Source: Novosphingobium beihaiense (GTDB lineage: Bacteria; Pseudomonadota; Alphaproteobacteria; Sphingomonadales; Sphingomonadaceae). From it: a DNA stretch of 39,053 bases. Below are positions 15,546 to 24,409 of this stretch, in pieces. The DNA lies in the NCBI RefSeq assembly GCF_022832375.1, contig NZ_JALHLG010000042.1, positions 1-39,053 of the forward strand, in the 5' to 3' direction. Position 1 is the first letter of the stretch. Each line of letters begins with the position of its first letter. Both the position numbers and the translations under genes were made by a program. The notes under the pieces are model-generated. The model was not told the DNA's origin and made no database searches. It was given only the letters and a program-made list of their open reading frames with translations.

Positions 15546-17330
15546 TCAGGCCTTCTGCGGCTCGACCACCCGCAAATGCAGTTCGCGAAGCTGCTTGAGT
15601 TCGGCCGGAGACGGCGCGCTCATCAGCAGGTCCTCGGCGCGCTGGTTCATTGGGAACAGCGTGATTTCGCGCAGGTTCTGCGCGCCGCACAGCAGCATGA
15701 CGATACGGTCCACACCAGCGGCCATGCCGCCGTGCGGCGGAGCGCCGTACTGGAACGCGCGGTAGAGGCCACCGAAGCGTTCCTCCACATCGGCCTTCGA
15801 CAGGCCGACCTTCTCGAACGCGGCAACCATCAGTTCCGGGCTCTGGTTACGGATCGAGCCCGAAGCGATCTCGAAGCCGTTGCACACGAGGTCGTACTGG
15901 AACGCCTTGATGGTGAGCGGATCCTGCGAGGTCAGCGCGTCCATCCCGCCCTGCGGCATCGAGAACGGGTTGTGCGCGAAATCGACCTTCTTGGCGTCCT
16001 CGTCCCATTCGAAGAACGGGAAATCGACGATCCAGCACAGCTCGAAACGGTCCTGATCGATCAGGTCGAGCTGCTCGGCGACGCGCGTGCGGGCAAGCCC
16101 GGCGAGCTTGGCCGCCTGCTCTTCCTTGCCCGCGGCGAAGAACACGCCGTCGTTCGGGCCAAGGCCCAGCGCCTCGATCAGCGCGGCGGTCTTTTCCTCG
16201 CCATGGTTCTTGGCGATCGGGCCGCCCGGATTGCCGTCCTTGATATTGATATAGCCAAGGCCGGAGAAGCCCTCGCCGCGCGCCCAGTTGTTCATCTCGT
16301 CGAAGAACTTGCGGCTGCCCGCGCCCGCGCCCGGCGCCGGGATCGCACGGATCACGCCGCCGTTCTCGACGATGCCTGCAAAAATGCCGAAGCCCGAGCC
16401 CTGGAAGTGTTCCGTCACGTCCTTGATGATCACAGGGTTGCGCAAGTCGGGCTTGTCCGAACCATAGTCCAGCATAGACTGCGCATAGGGAATGCGGCGA
16501 AACTCACCCGAAGGCGTCACCGGCTTGCCTTCGGCGAACTCGGCGAAGATGCCCTGGATCACCGGCTCCATCGTTTCCCAGATCTCTTCCTGGGTGACGA
16601 AACTCATCTCAAGGTCGAGCTGATAGAACTCGCCCGGCAGGCGGTCGGCACGCGGGTCTTCGTCGCGGAAGCACGGGGCGATCTGGAAATAGCGGTCGAA
16701 CCCGGCAACCATCAGCAGCTGCTTGTACTGCTGCGGCGCCTGCGGCAGCGCGTAGAACTTGCCTGCGTGGATGCGGCTCGGCACCAGGAAGTCGCGCGCG
16801 CCTTCGGGGCTCGACGCGGTGAGGATCGGCGTCGAATATTCGGTGAAGCCGATGCCTTCCATGCGGCGGCGCATGTCCGAGATGATCTTCGTGCGCTTGA
16901 CGAGGTTGGCGTGCAGCGTTTCGCGGCGCAGGTCGAGGAAGCGATACTTGAGACGGATATCCTCGGGATATTCCTGCTCGCCCGCCACCGGCATCGGCAG
17001 TTCCTCGGCCTTCGAAAGCACCGTGGCGCTGCGAGCATAGACCTCGATCTCGCCAGTCGGCAGCCCCGGGTTCACCGTTTCAGGCGTGCGCGCCTTCACG
17101 TTGCCCTCAATCGTGACGACGCTTTCCAGCCGCAGCGAATCGAGCAGTTCCAGTGCCGGGCTATCGGCGTCGGTCACCACCTGTGTGATGCCGTAATGAT
17201 CGCGCAAGTCCACGAAGAGGACGCCGCCGTGGTCGCGCTTGCGGTGCACCCACCCGGACAGGCGGACGGTCTGGCCGACCTCGGCCGCCGTCAGCGCGGC
17301 GCAAGTGTGGGAGCGGTAAGGATGAGTCAT
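15546..17330 (-). CDS. aspS: aspartyl-tRNA synthetase
   Basis: Class II aminoacyl-tRNA synthetase of the long bacterial type, 594 residues. An N-terminal OB-fold anticodon-binding domain (TVRLSGWVHRKRDHGGVLFV) leads to the catalytic core with YKQLLMVAGFDRYFQIAPCF and RDEDPRADR (motif 2), a bacterial GAD insertion, and GMAAGVDRIVMLL (motif 3). ATG 17330 (MTHPYRSHTC) is the family start; a GTG 21 nt upstream is in frame but unlikely. In many alphaproteobacteria this enzyme is non-discriminating and also makes Asp-tRNA-Asn for GatCAB; I cannot tell here. It converges on the SH3-like gene, with 12 nt between the stops. Confidence 0.97.
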   Translation of the reverse strand: MTHPYRSHTCAALTAAEVGQTVRLSGWVHRKRDHGGVLFVDLRDHYGITQVVTDADSPALELLDSLRLESVVTIEGNVKARTPETVNPGLPTGEIEVYARSATVLSKAEELPMPVAGEQEYPEDIRLKYRFLDLRRETLHANLVKRTKIISDMRRRMEGIGFTEYSTPILTASSPEGARDFLVPSRIHAGKFYALPQAPQQYKQLLMVAGFDRYFQIAPCFRDEDPRADRLPGEFYQLDLEMSFVTQEEIWETMEPVIQGIFAEFAEGKPVTPSGEFRRIPYAQSMLDYGSDKPDLRNPVIIKDVTEHFQGSGFGIFAGIVENGGVIRAIPAPGAGAGSRKFFDEMNNWARGEGFSGLGYINIKDGNPGGPIAKNHGEEKTAALIEALGLGPNDGVFFAAGKEEQAAKLAGLARTRVAEQLDLIDQDRFELCWIVDFPFFEWDEDAKKVDFAHNPFSMPQGGMDALTSQDPLTIKAFQYDLVCNGFEIASGSIRNQSPELMVAAFEKVGLSKADVEERFGGLYRAFQYGAPPHGGMAAGVDRIVMLLCGAQNLREITLFPMNQRAEDLLMSAPSPAELKQLRELHLRVVEPQKA

Positions 17331-17536
17331 GGCGGTTTCGCGCTTCTTCACTGATAACGGATGTGCAAGCCGTGCCCCCTAGTCGAGTGGCGCGGCGATT
17401 TCCAGATGCCGATTGCGTTCCGGCCGCAAACATGCGCCGGGACAGTCTGGACCGGGCACCTTCGGGATGCCTTCGGTAACTCCAAATAAACCCATACCGG
17501 TTATCCCTGAGTCACCGGGTCATATGGAGTCAGGAA

Positions 17537-17788
17537 ATGTCGGCGGATATCGCGCGCGGCACTGCAGAGCAGGACGAATATCTGCGGGACGGCGCCTTGC
17601 AGACTAACGGGCGCACGTCCGGCCAGGACATGCCGCCCGGCCAAGAACCTCAGCATGCCCCCACTCCGGCAAGCGAACATGCCTCCGGAACGCAGTTACG
17701 CCGCCGCCTCGTCACGCAAGAGAGCATCGCGGAACTGGCAGCGGCGGAAAAACCAAGCCTTCTGCAGCGGCTCCTGCGCCGTAAATGA
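17537..17788 (+). CDS. small hypothetical protein
   Basis: Frame of 83 codons with a good ribosome site (GGAGTCAGGAA) before the ATG. It is hydrophilic; the N-terminal half is probably disordered (Gln, Gly and Pro rich). A conserved-looking C-terminus reads RRLVTQESIAELAAAEKPS and ends LLQRLLRRK, a possible amphipathic basic helix. No family recognised. It sits between divergent aspS and rnd, 70 nt before rnd. Confidence 0.55.
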   Translation: MSADIARGTAEQDEYLRDGALQTNGRTSGQDMPPGQEPQHAPTPASEHASGTQLRRRLVTQESIAELAAAEKPSLLQRLLRRK

Positions 17789-17858
17789 CCGCCCCGCCCG
17801 CGTAATCCTTAACGCAGGCGTTGATCCCCTCCCCCGTTAGGCGTAACGCCCTTTTTCA

Positions 17859-19079
17859 ATGAAAATTCATCCTCTGATCACCAGCACCCAGGATCTCGCC
17901 GATCTGTGCGCGCGCCTTGCCGAATCCGACTTCGTCGCCGTCGATACCGAGTTCATGCGCGAGAACACTTATTGGCCAGAGCTCTGCCTCGTCCAGATCG
18001 CCAATACGGAAGAGGCCGCCGCCGTCGATCCGCTCGCCAAGGATCTCGATCTAACGCCGCTCTACGACCTGCTCGTCAACAACGAGGACGTGCTGAAGGT
18101 CTTCCATGCGGGCGGGCAAGACGTTGAAATCATCTTCAACGCCACCGGGCGCACGCCGCATCCGATCTTCGACACCCAGATCGCAATGATGGCGATCAGC
18201 CAGTCCGAGCAGATCGGCTATTCGAACCTCGTCGAATCCTGGCTGAGCCTCACGATAGACAAGGGCGCGCGCTTCACCGATTGGTCGCGCCGCCCGCTGA
18301 CCGAGCGGCAGATCGACTATGCCATCGGCGATGTCACCCACTTGTCCAAGATCTTCCCCAAGATCCTCAAGCGCCTGATGAAAACCGGGCGCGGCGCGTG
18401 GCTGAACGAGGAAATGGAAAAGCTCGCCGATCCGGAAAACTACCGCAACGATCCGACTCAGGCGTGGCGGCGGATCAAGGCGTCTGGACGCAATCCTGCC
18501 GTGCTCGGCCGCCTCAAGGCGATTGCCGAATGGCGCGAGCTGGAAGCGCAGGGCAAGAACATTCCGCGCGGCCGTATCGCCCGCGACGAGACGCTGGCCG
18601 ATCTGGCCGGCCACCCGCCCAAACAGCAGGCCGATCTCGCCAAAGTGCGCGGCCTTTCGCAGGGCTGGAGAGACAACGAGATCGGCAAGCGCCTGATGGC
18701 AACCATCGCCGCAGCCGAGCCCCTGTCCGACAGCGAATTGCCGCCGCGCAGCCCGCGCGGGGCACCGCTCGGCAAGGAAGGCGCGCTTGTGGCCGATCTG
18801 CTCAAGCTACTGCTCAAGATCCGCTCGCGCGAAATCGATGTCGCCGCCCGTCTGCTCAGCCGCAGCGACGAGCTGGAAATGCTGGCAGCCGGGGTGCGCA
18901 AGAATCTCCCGATTCTGCGGGGCTGGCGCTATGACGTCTTCGGCCACGACGCCCTCGATCTGGTTGAAGGCAAGCTTGCCTTCGCCGTGGAAAACGGCAA
19001 GCTGAAGATGACGCACGTCGACGATGCCGATCCCGCCGAAGCAGCCAGCGAGCAGACAGACAGCCAAGCCTCTTCATGA
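17859..19079 (+). CDS. rnd: ribonuclease D
   Basis: 3'-5' exoribonuclease that trims tRNA precursors and other small RNAs. The DEDDy active site is complete: D29 and E31 in AVDTEF, D88 in FHAGGQDVE, and Y154 with D158 in YAIGDVT. An HRDC RNA-binding domain follows at about residues 205-290 (AWRRIKASGRNPAVLGRLKA). The 406-residue length is slightly above the E. coli protein because of an extra C-terminal part. Its TGA overlaps the oxyR start (ATGA), so the two are translated together. Confidence 0.95.
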   Translation: MKIHPLITSTQDLADLCARLAESDFVAVDTEFMRENTYWPELCLVQIANTEEAAAVDPLAKDLDLTPLYDLLVNNEDVLKVFHAGGQDVEIIFNATGRTPHPIFDTQIAMMAISQSEQIGYSNLVESWLSLTIDKGARFTDWSRRPLTERQIDYAIGDVTHLSKIFPKILKRLMKTGRGAWLNEEMEKLADPENYRNDPTQAWRRIKASGRNPAVLGRLKAIAEWRELEAQGKNIPRGRIARDETLADLAGHPPKQQADLAKVRGLSQGWRDNEIGKRLMATIAAAEPLSDSELPPRSPRGAPLGKEGALVADLLKLLLKIRSREIDVAARLLSRSDELEMLAAGVRKNLPILRGWRYDVFGHDALDLVEGKLAFAVENGKLKMTHVDDADPAEAASEQTDSQASS

Positions 19080-19972
19080 CGGTCTACCAGCCCACGCTCA
19101 AACAGCTGCAATACCTGGTGGCCCTGCATGAGCATGAGCATTTCGGCCGGGCTGCAGAGGCCTGTTTCGTTTCGCAGTCCACGCTTTCGGCAGGTCTGCG
19201 CGATCTGGAAACGCTGCTCGGCGTAACCCTGGTCGAACGCACCAAGCGCGCGGTACGCTTTACGCCACTGGGCAATTCCGTCGTCGCCAAGGCCCACCGT
19301 ATCCTGCGCGAAACCGAGGAGCTTTCCGAACTCGTGCAATCGAGCGGCAAGCCGCTCTCGGGCGAAGTGCGCATGAGCGTGATCCCCACGATCGCGCCAT
19401 TCCTGCTGCCCCGCATGCTCCCGCGCCTGCGCCGCGAGCGCCCCAATCTCAAGCTGTTCCTGCGCGAGGAGCCGAGCCAGCAGGCGATCGAGTCGCTCCA
19501 CCACGGCCGCGCCGACTGCGTGCTGCTGGCGCTGCCTTACGCCACCGGCGAAGTGGAAAAGGAAACCATCGAGCTGGACGCCTTCTTCGTCGCTTTCCCG
19601 CACGACGATCCGCGCAATCCGCCCGCCGAAGTCCTGCCCGACATCATCGACGAGAACCGGCTACTGCTGCTGGAAGACGGGCATTGCCTGAAAGACCATG
19701 CCCTCGCCGCCTGCAACCGCCCCGAACTGCGGGCCAGCGCGACGATGATTGGCACCAGCCTGCACACGCTGGTGCAGATGGTCGATAACGGCCTGGGGCT
19801 AACGATGCTGCCCGAAATGGCGCTCGATGCAGGTATTCTCAACGGTACCAACGTGGTGGCGCGCCCCCTGCTATCGCCCAATGCCAACCGCGAGATCGCA
19901 CTGGTATGGCGCAAGAATTCTCCGCGTTCGGACGAGTTCCGGATGCTCGCGGACGAACTGCGCGCAGGATAG
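19076..19972 (+). CDS. oxyR: LysR-type peroxide sensor OxyR
   Basis: Peroxide-responsive LysR activator of 298 residues. The winged helix-turn-helix reads LKQLQYLVALHEHEHFGRAA with recognition segment FVSQSTLSAGLRDLE. In the regulatory domain the redox pair is conserved: C204 in EDGHCLKDH and C213 in ALAAC, the same 9-residue spacing as E. coli C199 and C208. This separates it from ordinary LysR proteins. It overlaps rnd by 4 nt. The usual targets (catalase, alkyl hydroperoxide reductase) are not in the window. Secretion or membrane features are absent. Confidence 0.92.
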   Translation: MTVYQPTLKQLQYLVALHEHEHFGRAAEACFVSQSTLSAGLRDLETLLGVTLVERTKRAVRFTPLGNSVVAKAHRILRETEELSELVQSSGKPLSGEVRMSVIPTIAPFLLPRMLPRLRRERPNLKLFLREEPSQQAIESLHHGRADCVLLALPYATGEVEKETIELDAFFVAFPHDDPRNPPAEVLPDIIDENRLLLLEDGHCLKDHALAACNRPELRASATMIGTSLHTLVQMVDNGLGLTMLPEMALDAGILNGTNVVARPLLSPNANREIALVWRKNSPRSDEFRMLADELRAG

Positions 19973-20069
19973 CGCGCGGGCAAACTCCGGACCTTCTCGA
20001 CAATTCCTCCATCAAACTGTGCTCTGAGGCTGCCGGGCGCGGGTCGCGCCGGCAGCGAAGGAGCATTCG

Positions 20070-20486
20070 ATGAAGTTTCGTGAACGGTTGTACGCAAAGG
20101 CCGCCCCCGGTCTCGCGCTGGCGGCGGCGGCAGCCTGCCTGCTGACGCCGGCGGCCAGCATGGCGCAAGTGTCCGGCCCCTGGCGCGTCAGCGGGGATAT
20201 CGACGGCAAGAATTTCGTGCTCGATTGCCAATTCGTGCCGAACGGCACGCAACTTGGCGGCGTGTGCACCGATGTCGCGACCGGAGACAGCAAGAAAAGC
20301 AAGCTCAAGAAGCACAAGCTCTCGTCCGGCAGCGTCAAGGGCAGCGCCGTGGCCTGGAGCTATCCGGTGAAAGTCATGTTCCTGTCGGTGGATATCAATT
20401 TCGCCGGAACGCTGAACGGCAACCGCATGACCGGCACGATCTCGGCCAAGGGCCGCGAAGGGCATTTCACCGCCAGCCAGAGCTGA
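20070..20486 (+). CDS. small secreted protein of unknown function
   Basis: Protein of 138 residues with a clear signal peptide (basic start, AAAAACLLTPAASMAQ with cleavage near residue 32). The mature part looks like a small beta-rich domain: SGPWRVSGDIDGKNFVLDC, a GGVCTD cysteine that could pair with the first, a lysine-rich turn KKSKLKKHK, then strands ending GNRMTGTISAKGREGHF. I do not recognise a family; the pattern resembles small lipocalin-like or extracellular beta-barrel proteins. AAGGAGCATTCG precedes the ATG. It converges on pgsA. Confidence 0.75.
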   Translation: MKFRERLYAKAAPGLALAAAAACLLTPAASMAQVSGPWRVSGDIDGKNFVLDCQFVPNGTQLGGVCTDVATGDSKKSKLKKHKLSSGSVKGSAVAWSYPVKVMFLSVDINFAGTLNGNRMTGTISAKGREGHFTASQS

Positions 20487-20548
20487 GGAATACCCGCTGA
20501 CAAGGAATACCGGCTGGGGCTTGCTTTCCCCCGAGACCTCGCACTCCC

Positions 20549-21142
20549 TCAATCCATGTGTTTGAGACCCACGCGCAGGTAGTCCCAGCCGGTAACCAGC
20601 GTCAGCCCCGCCGCGCCCCACAGGGTTGCCAGCCCGACAGTGTGCGGAATGTTGATCTCCAGTCCGCCAATCAGGACATTCCACCAGGGCATCGCTGCCC
20701 CCAGGATCAGGGCCCCGAGCGAAATCATCTGGAACGCGGTCTTCCACTTAGCGAGCTTGCTGACCGGCACGGACACCTGCAACGGCCCGAGAAATTCGCG
20801 CAGCCCCGAAACGGCAATCTCGCGAATCAGAATCACCAGCCCCGCGATCACATGCATGTCGCCGACATAGGGCCCGGTCAGGATCCCCTGTGCCGTGAGA
20901 ACCAGAATCACCGCGGCAACCATGATCTTGTCGGCAATCGGATCGAGAAAAATCCCGAGTTTGGAAACAGTTCCGCTCGACCGGGCGAGATAGCCGTCGA
21001 AATAGTCGGTGATCCCCATCAGGCAGTAGAGCCCGAAAGCCAGGCCATACCCGAATTCCCACTGCGGCCACCACAGCAGGAAGGCCAGCAGCGGAACGGT
21101 GAGGATTCGCGAAAGGGTGAGGATATTCGGCAGAGTCAGCAT
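20549..21142 (-). CDS. pgsA: CDP-diacylglycerol--glycerol-3-phosphate 3-phosphatidyltransferase
   Basis: Inner-membrane enzyme making phosphatidylglycerol phosphate, the committed step to PG and cardiolipin. The CDP-alcohol phosphotransferase signature is present as DYFDGYLARSSGTVSKLG, continuing to FLDPIADK, with all three aspartates. Length 197 and several hydrophobic segments fit. ATG 21142 (MLTLPNILTLSRI) is the family start and has AGGGGGAC directly upstream; the open frame further out is not used. It is divergent from the MFS gene, with 121 nt between the starts. Confidence 0.95.
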   Translation of the reverse strand: MLTLPNILTLSRILTVPLLAFLLWWPQWEFGYGLAFGLYCLMGITDYFDGYLARSSGTVSKLGIFLDPIADKIMVAAVILVLTAQGILTGPYVGDMHVIAGLVILIREIAVSGLREFLGPLQVSVPVSKLAKWKTAFQMISLGALILGAAMPWWNVLIGGLEINIPHTVGLATLWGAAGLTLVTGWDYLRVGLKHMD

Positions 21143-21263
21143 GTCCCCCTGCCCATAGCCCCTAAGCCATGAAGGAATAAAGTGCCGATCAGGGGTTGTG
21201 CCCCCGGCCCACCGCATTAAACGTCCGCCCGACATAAAAGGCAGGCCGGTAACACGATCCGAC

Positions 21264-22577
21264 ATGACCACGACGACCCAACTCATCCGGGCGCGACGAT
21301 TTCTTCCTCTGTTCGTCACCCAGCTGCTCGGTGCGTTCAACGACAATCTGTTCAAGAACGCCATGATCCTCTTCGTCGTGTACGAAGTCTATCATTCCGA
21401 AGCGCAGGAAGCCCGCTTCAGCGCCCTTGCCTCGGCCATCTTCATCATTCCCTTCTTCCTGCTTTCGGCGCTGGCCGGACAGCTTGCGGACATGCGCGAC
21501 AAGGCGCTGCTGATCCGGATCATCAAGGCGTGCGAGATCGCCATCATGCTGGTGGGCGGCGCCGGGCTCGTGCTGGCCTGGCAGGGCGTCGCCCTGCACG
21601 CGCTTGCCATTCCGCTGATGCTGGTGGCGCTCTTTGCCATGGGCATCCATTCCACCTTCTTCGGCCCGATCAAGTACGCGATTCTGCCCCAGCACCTGAA
21701 CAAGGGGGAAGTCCTGGGCGGCACCGGGCTGGTCGAGGCAGGCACATACCTCGCCGTTCTGGCAGGCACGATTGTCGCGGGCTGGATCAGCGTGGAAGCC
21801 GCCGCGATCACCGTGGTCATCGTGGCCGGGATCGGTTTTTTCGCAGGCAGCCAGGTTCCGCCCGCTCCGCCGCTGGGCAAGCTGGAGCCGCTCGATTTCC
21901 ATATCGTGCGATCCTCCATCACTCTGGTGCGCACCACGATGCGCGACCGCCGCGTCTATCTCGCGATCTGCGCGATCAGCTTTTTCTGGGCCATCGGCAC
22001 CGTGCTGTTCGTCCAGTTCCCGCCGCTCGCCAAGAACATCCTGATGGCCAGCAAGCAGGTCGCCAGCCTGTTCCTGGTGATCTTCTCGGTCGGCGTCGCG
22101 ATCGGTGCGATGGTGATCAACGCGATGCTCAAGGGCAAGGTTTCGGCGCGCTGGTCTCCCATTTCGGTGATCGGTATGGGCCTGTTTCTGGTGGCGTTCC
22201 AGCGGGTTTGCGCGCTCTGGCCGCCGCATAGCGGGCCGGAAGAATTGATGGATGTGAGCGTGTTCGTGACACAGCCGCTGGCCATTCCACTGCTGCTGAC
22301 CCTGCTGGGCGTTGCCGTATGCGGCGGCATGTTCGTGGTGCCGCTCTATGCCTTCCTCACCACGTTCGTGGACAAGTCCCAGACCGCGCGCACGGTTGCG
22401 GCGAACAACATCGTCAATTCGGGCGCGATGGTGCTGGGTGCTGTCGTGACCGAGGCCATGACCCTGCTGGGCGTTCCGGTGGTGCATCAGTTGCTTGTCG
22501 TGGCCGCCAGTTGCGCGGCCTCTGCCTGGCTGGGCTACGTGCTATTCCGCGCCGAACAGTCCGCCGTCACCGCCTGA
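21264..22577 (+). CDS. MFS transporter, lysophospholipid carrier (LplT)-like
   Basis: Twelve-helix major facilitator protein of 437 residues. The first helix carries LLGAFNDNLFKNAMILFV, the motif typical of LplT and of the transporter half of Aas-type fusions, which flip lysophospholipids across the inner membrane. FLLSALAGQLADMRDKALLI is the loop 2-3 motif. No acyltransferase domain is fused. Start ATG 21264 (MTTTTQLIRARRFLP) is preferred to the upstream open frame. Its position next to pgsA supports a role in phospholipid turnover, but the substrate is inferred from family resemblance only. Confidence 0.82.
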   Translation: MTTTTQLIRARRFLPLFVTQLLGAFNDNLFKNAMILFVVYEVYHSEAQEARFSALASAIFIIPFFLLSALAGQLADMRDKALLIRIIKACEIAIMLVGGAGLVLAWQGVALHALAIPLMLVALFAMGIHSTFFGPIKYAILPQHLNKGEVLGGTGLVEAGTYLAVLAGTIVAGWISVEAAAITVVIVAGIGFFAGSQVPPAPPLGKLEPLDFHIVRSSITLVRTTMRDRRVYLAICAISFFWAIGTVLFVQFPPLAKNILMASKQVASLFLVIFSVGVAIGAMVINAMLKGKVSARWSPISVIGMGLFLVAFQRVCALWPPHSGPEELMDVSVFVTQPLAIPLLLTLLGVAVCGGMFVVPLYAFLTTFVDKSQTARTVAANNIVNSGAMVLGAVVTEAMTLLGVPVVHQLLVVAASCAASAWLGYVLFRAEQSAVTA

Positions 22578-22578
22578 A

Positions 22579-22806
22579 TCAGGCGATAAAGACCATCACC
22601 GCCACAAAGCAGGTGCAATAAGCGGTCAGGAAACTGCGCCAGTCGCCGCCGCTCATGCGCCAGCGATGCGCGGCCTGGGCGTTCTCCTCTGCCTCCACGT
22701 CCACGCCCAGCGGCTGCGTGAAGACATGCGGCGGCAGCGAACGGCGGAAGGGATGCCCGGCCGATTCCTGCGTGAGAACGAGAGCGCGACGTTTCATATT
22801 CTTCAT
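22579..22806 (-). CDS. small single-pass membrane protein
   Basis: About 75 residues: a basic N-terminus (MKNMKRRALVL), a middle HPFRRSLPPHVFTQPLGVDVEAEENAQAAHRWRM, and one C-terminal hydrophobic helix (WRSFLTAYCTCFVAVMVFIA) ending at the stop. This tail-anchored layout suggests an inner-membrane small protein. Starts at 22815, 22806 and 22797 are all possible. The stop lies 2 nt from the stop of the convergent MFS gene. Function unknown. Confidence 0.68.
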   Translation of the reverse strand: MKNMKRRALVLTQESAGHPFRRSLPPHVFTQPLGVDVEAEENAQAAHRWRMSGGDWRSFLTAYCTCFVAVMVFIA

Positions 22807-22928
22807 GAAACGCATTTTAAGATTTTGTTTACATTTGCGCAAAGCCGGTTGCCGCGTGCTTCCCAAAACGGGACGAGGCTCACAGCCGCCAGCTTTCTGC
22901 TGCGCTCGCAACCGGCGGAATTGATACG

Positions 22929-22955
22929 AAAAAGGGCCGCCAACTGGCAGCCCTT
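22929..22955 (-). terminator. intrinsic terminator of the EVE-domain gene
   Basis: On the minus strand AAGGGC-TGCC pairs with GGC-GCCCTT around a small loop with one mismatch, and a run of T follows immediately. It lies about 40 nt past the EVE-domain stop. Confidence 0.7.
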
Positions 22956-22996
22956 CCGGTCTTTTTCCATCTGGGCCGGATGCCCGGCTCAGAAGC

Positions 22997-23410
22997 TTAT
23001 CCCTCCGACACGGAAAGGATATGGGCCCATTCTTCCGGCGTGATCACCGCGACCGACAAGCGCGACAGCTTGACCAGCTCAATGTCGGGCAATTCCGGGT
23101 CCGCCTTGATCTGCTTGAGCGTGACGGGATTCGCCAGCTTGCGCACCGGCTTCACCTTGACCGCCGCCCATTTGCCTTCCGGATCGGTCGGATCGGTCAG
23201 GCCCGCCTCGCTGATCGTCACGATGCCGACGATCTCCTTGCCGACGTTCGAATGGTAGAAGAACGCTTCATCACCCACCTGCATGGTGCGCAGGTTCTTG
23301 GCGGCGCGGTGGTTGCGCACGCCGTCCCAGGTGCCCTCGCCTTCGGCCACGAGGTCGTCCCAGCTGTAGGCATCCGGTTCCGATTTCATCAGCCAGTAGC
23401 TCTTCGACAT
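22997..23410 (-). CDS. EVE domain protein
   Basis: Single EVE domain of 137 residues, a PUA-like fold that binds modified bases in DNA or RNA (relatives of thymocyte nuclear protein 1). Hallmarks: YWLMKSEPDAYSWDDL at the N-terminus, WDGVRNHRAAKNLRTMQVGD, and FFYHSNVGKEIVGIV. ATG 23410 (MSKSYWLMKSEP) is the family start. No nuclease or McrB-like partner is adjacent, so this is the housekeeping free-standing form, common in proteobacteria. It is divergent from the 2-oxoglutarate oxygenase with 63 nt between starts. Exact ligand unknown. Confidence 0.93.
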   Translation of the reverse strand: MSKSYWLMKSEPDAYSWDDLVAEGEGTWDGVRNHRAAKNLRTMQVGDEAFFYHSNVGKEIVGIVTISEAGLTDPTDPEGKWAAVKVKPVRKLANPVTLKQIKADPELPDIELVKLSRLSVAVITPEEWAHILSVSEG

Positions 23411-23473
23411 GCATTGCCTTTCCATTTCGACTATCGGTGGCCGCATACCGATTCACCACGGATTACACTACCC

Positions 23474-24409
23474 ATGGACCTTGCTGAAATTCCCGTCCTG
23501 AGCCTCGATGCGGACAAGGACAACCTTCCCACCCTGATCGGCGGCAGCTTCCGCACCTTCGGTTTCGCGATGATTCGCGATCACGGCATCGATCAGGATC
23601 TGATCAGCCGCGCCTGGGCACTGACCAAGCAGTTCTTCGCCCTGCCGGTCGAGACCAAAATGCGATACTTCAATGCCGGTCAGGGCGGCGCACGCGGCTA
23701 CACGCCGTTCCGCACCGAAGTGGCCAAGGGCGCGACCGAGAAGGATCTCAAGGAGTTCTGGCACGTCGGCCGCGACCTTCCCGAAGGCTCCCCCCTCGCC
23801 GCGACAATGCCGCCGAACGTCTGGCCCGAAGAGATCGAAGGCTTTCGCGAAACCTTCAGCGAACTCTATGCCCAGTTTGACAAGACCGGTGCGAAGATCC
23901 TGTCCGCCATTGCCATCGACCTAGGGCTCGACGCGCAGTGGTTCGATCCCGCCATCGAAGACGGCAACTCGGTGATGCGCCTGCTGCACTATCCGCCGGT
24001 CGGCGAAGGTGCGGGCGGCGCCATCCGTGCAGGCGCACATGAAGACATCAACCTCATCACCCTGCTGCTCGGCGCCGAGGAAGCGGGGCTGGAACTGCTC
24101 GGCAAGAACGGCGAATGGCTCTCCATCGCCCCGCCCGAAGGCGCCATGGTCATCAATATCGGCGACATGCTCCAGCGCCTGACCAACCATGTGCTGCCCT
24201 CCACCACGCACCGGGTCCGCAACCCTTCGGGCGACCGCGCGGCGCACAGCCGTTATTCGATGCCGTTCTTCCTGCATCTGCGCAGCGATTTTCCCTTCGT
24301 GACGCTGCCCGAGTGCATCAGCGCGGACAATCCCGACCGCTATCCGGTCTCGATCACGGCTGACGACTATCTGCAGGAACGCTTGCGGGAAATCGGCCTG
24401 AAAGCCTGA
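23474..24409 (+). CDS. 2-oxoglutarate/Fe(II) oxygenase, isopenicillin N synthase-like
   Basis: Cytosolic non-heme iron oxygenase of 311 residues. The N-terminal DIOX_N part (IPVLSLDADKDNLPTLIGGS, FGFAMIRDHGI) is followed by the double-stranded beta-helix with facial triad H189 and D191 (AHEDIN) and H246 (STTHRV). R260 (SRYSMPFF) would bind the 2-oxoglutarate carboxylate. The family hydroxylates or desaturates small molecules; bacterial members are often called ethylene-forming-enzyme-like or flavonol-synthase-like without known substrate. ATG 23474 (MDLAEIPVL) is chosen. It shares a short divergent promoter with the EVE gene. Confidence 0.93.
   Translation: MDLAEIPVLSLDADKDNLPTLIGGSFRTFGFAMIRDHGIDQDLISRAWALTKQFFALPVETKMRYFNAGQGGARGYTPFRTEVAKGATEKDLKEFWHVGRDLPEGSPLAATMPPNVWPEEIEGFRETFSELYAQFDKTGAKILSAIAIDLGLDAQWFDPAIEDGNSVMRLLHYPPVGEGAGGAIRAGAHEDINLITLLLGAEEAGLELLGKNGEWLSIAPPEGAMVINIGDMLQRLTNHVLPSTTHRVRNPSGDRAAHSRYSMPFFLHLRSDFPFVTLPECISADNPDRYPVSITADDYLQERLREIGLKA

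Noticed and set aside
15576..17354. A 592-codon open frame antisense to aspS
   Set aside because: Shadow of the synthetase codon pattern; no ribosome site, no domain.
22997..23410. EVE-domain protein as part of a modified-DNA restriction system
   Set aside because: No nuclease, McrB-like or methylase partner is adjacent; the free-standing form is common and probably housekeeping.
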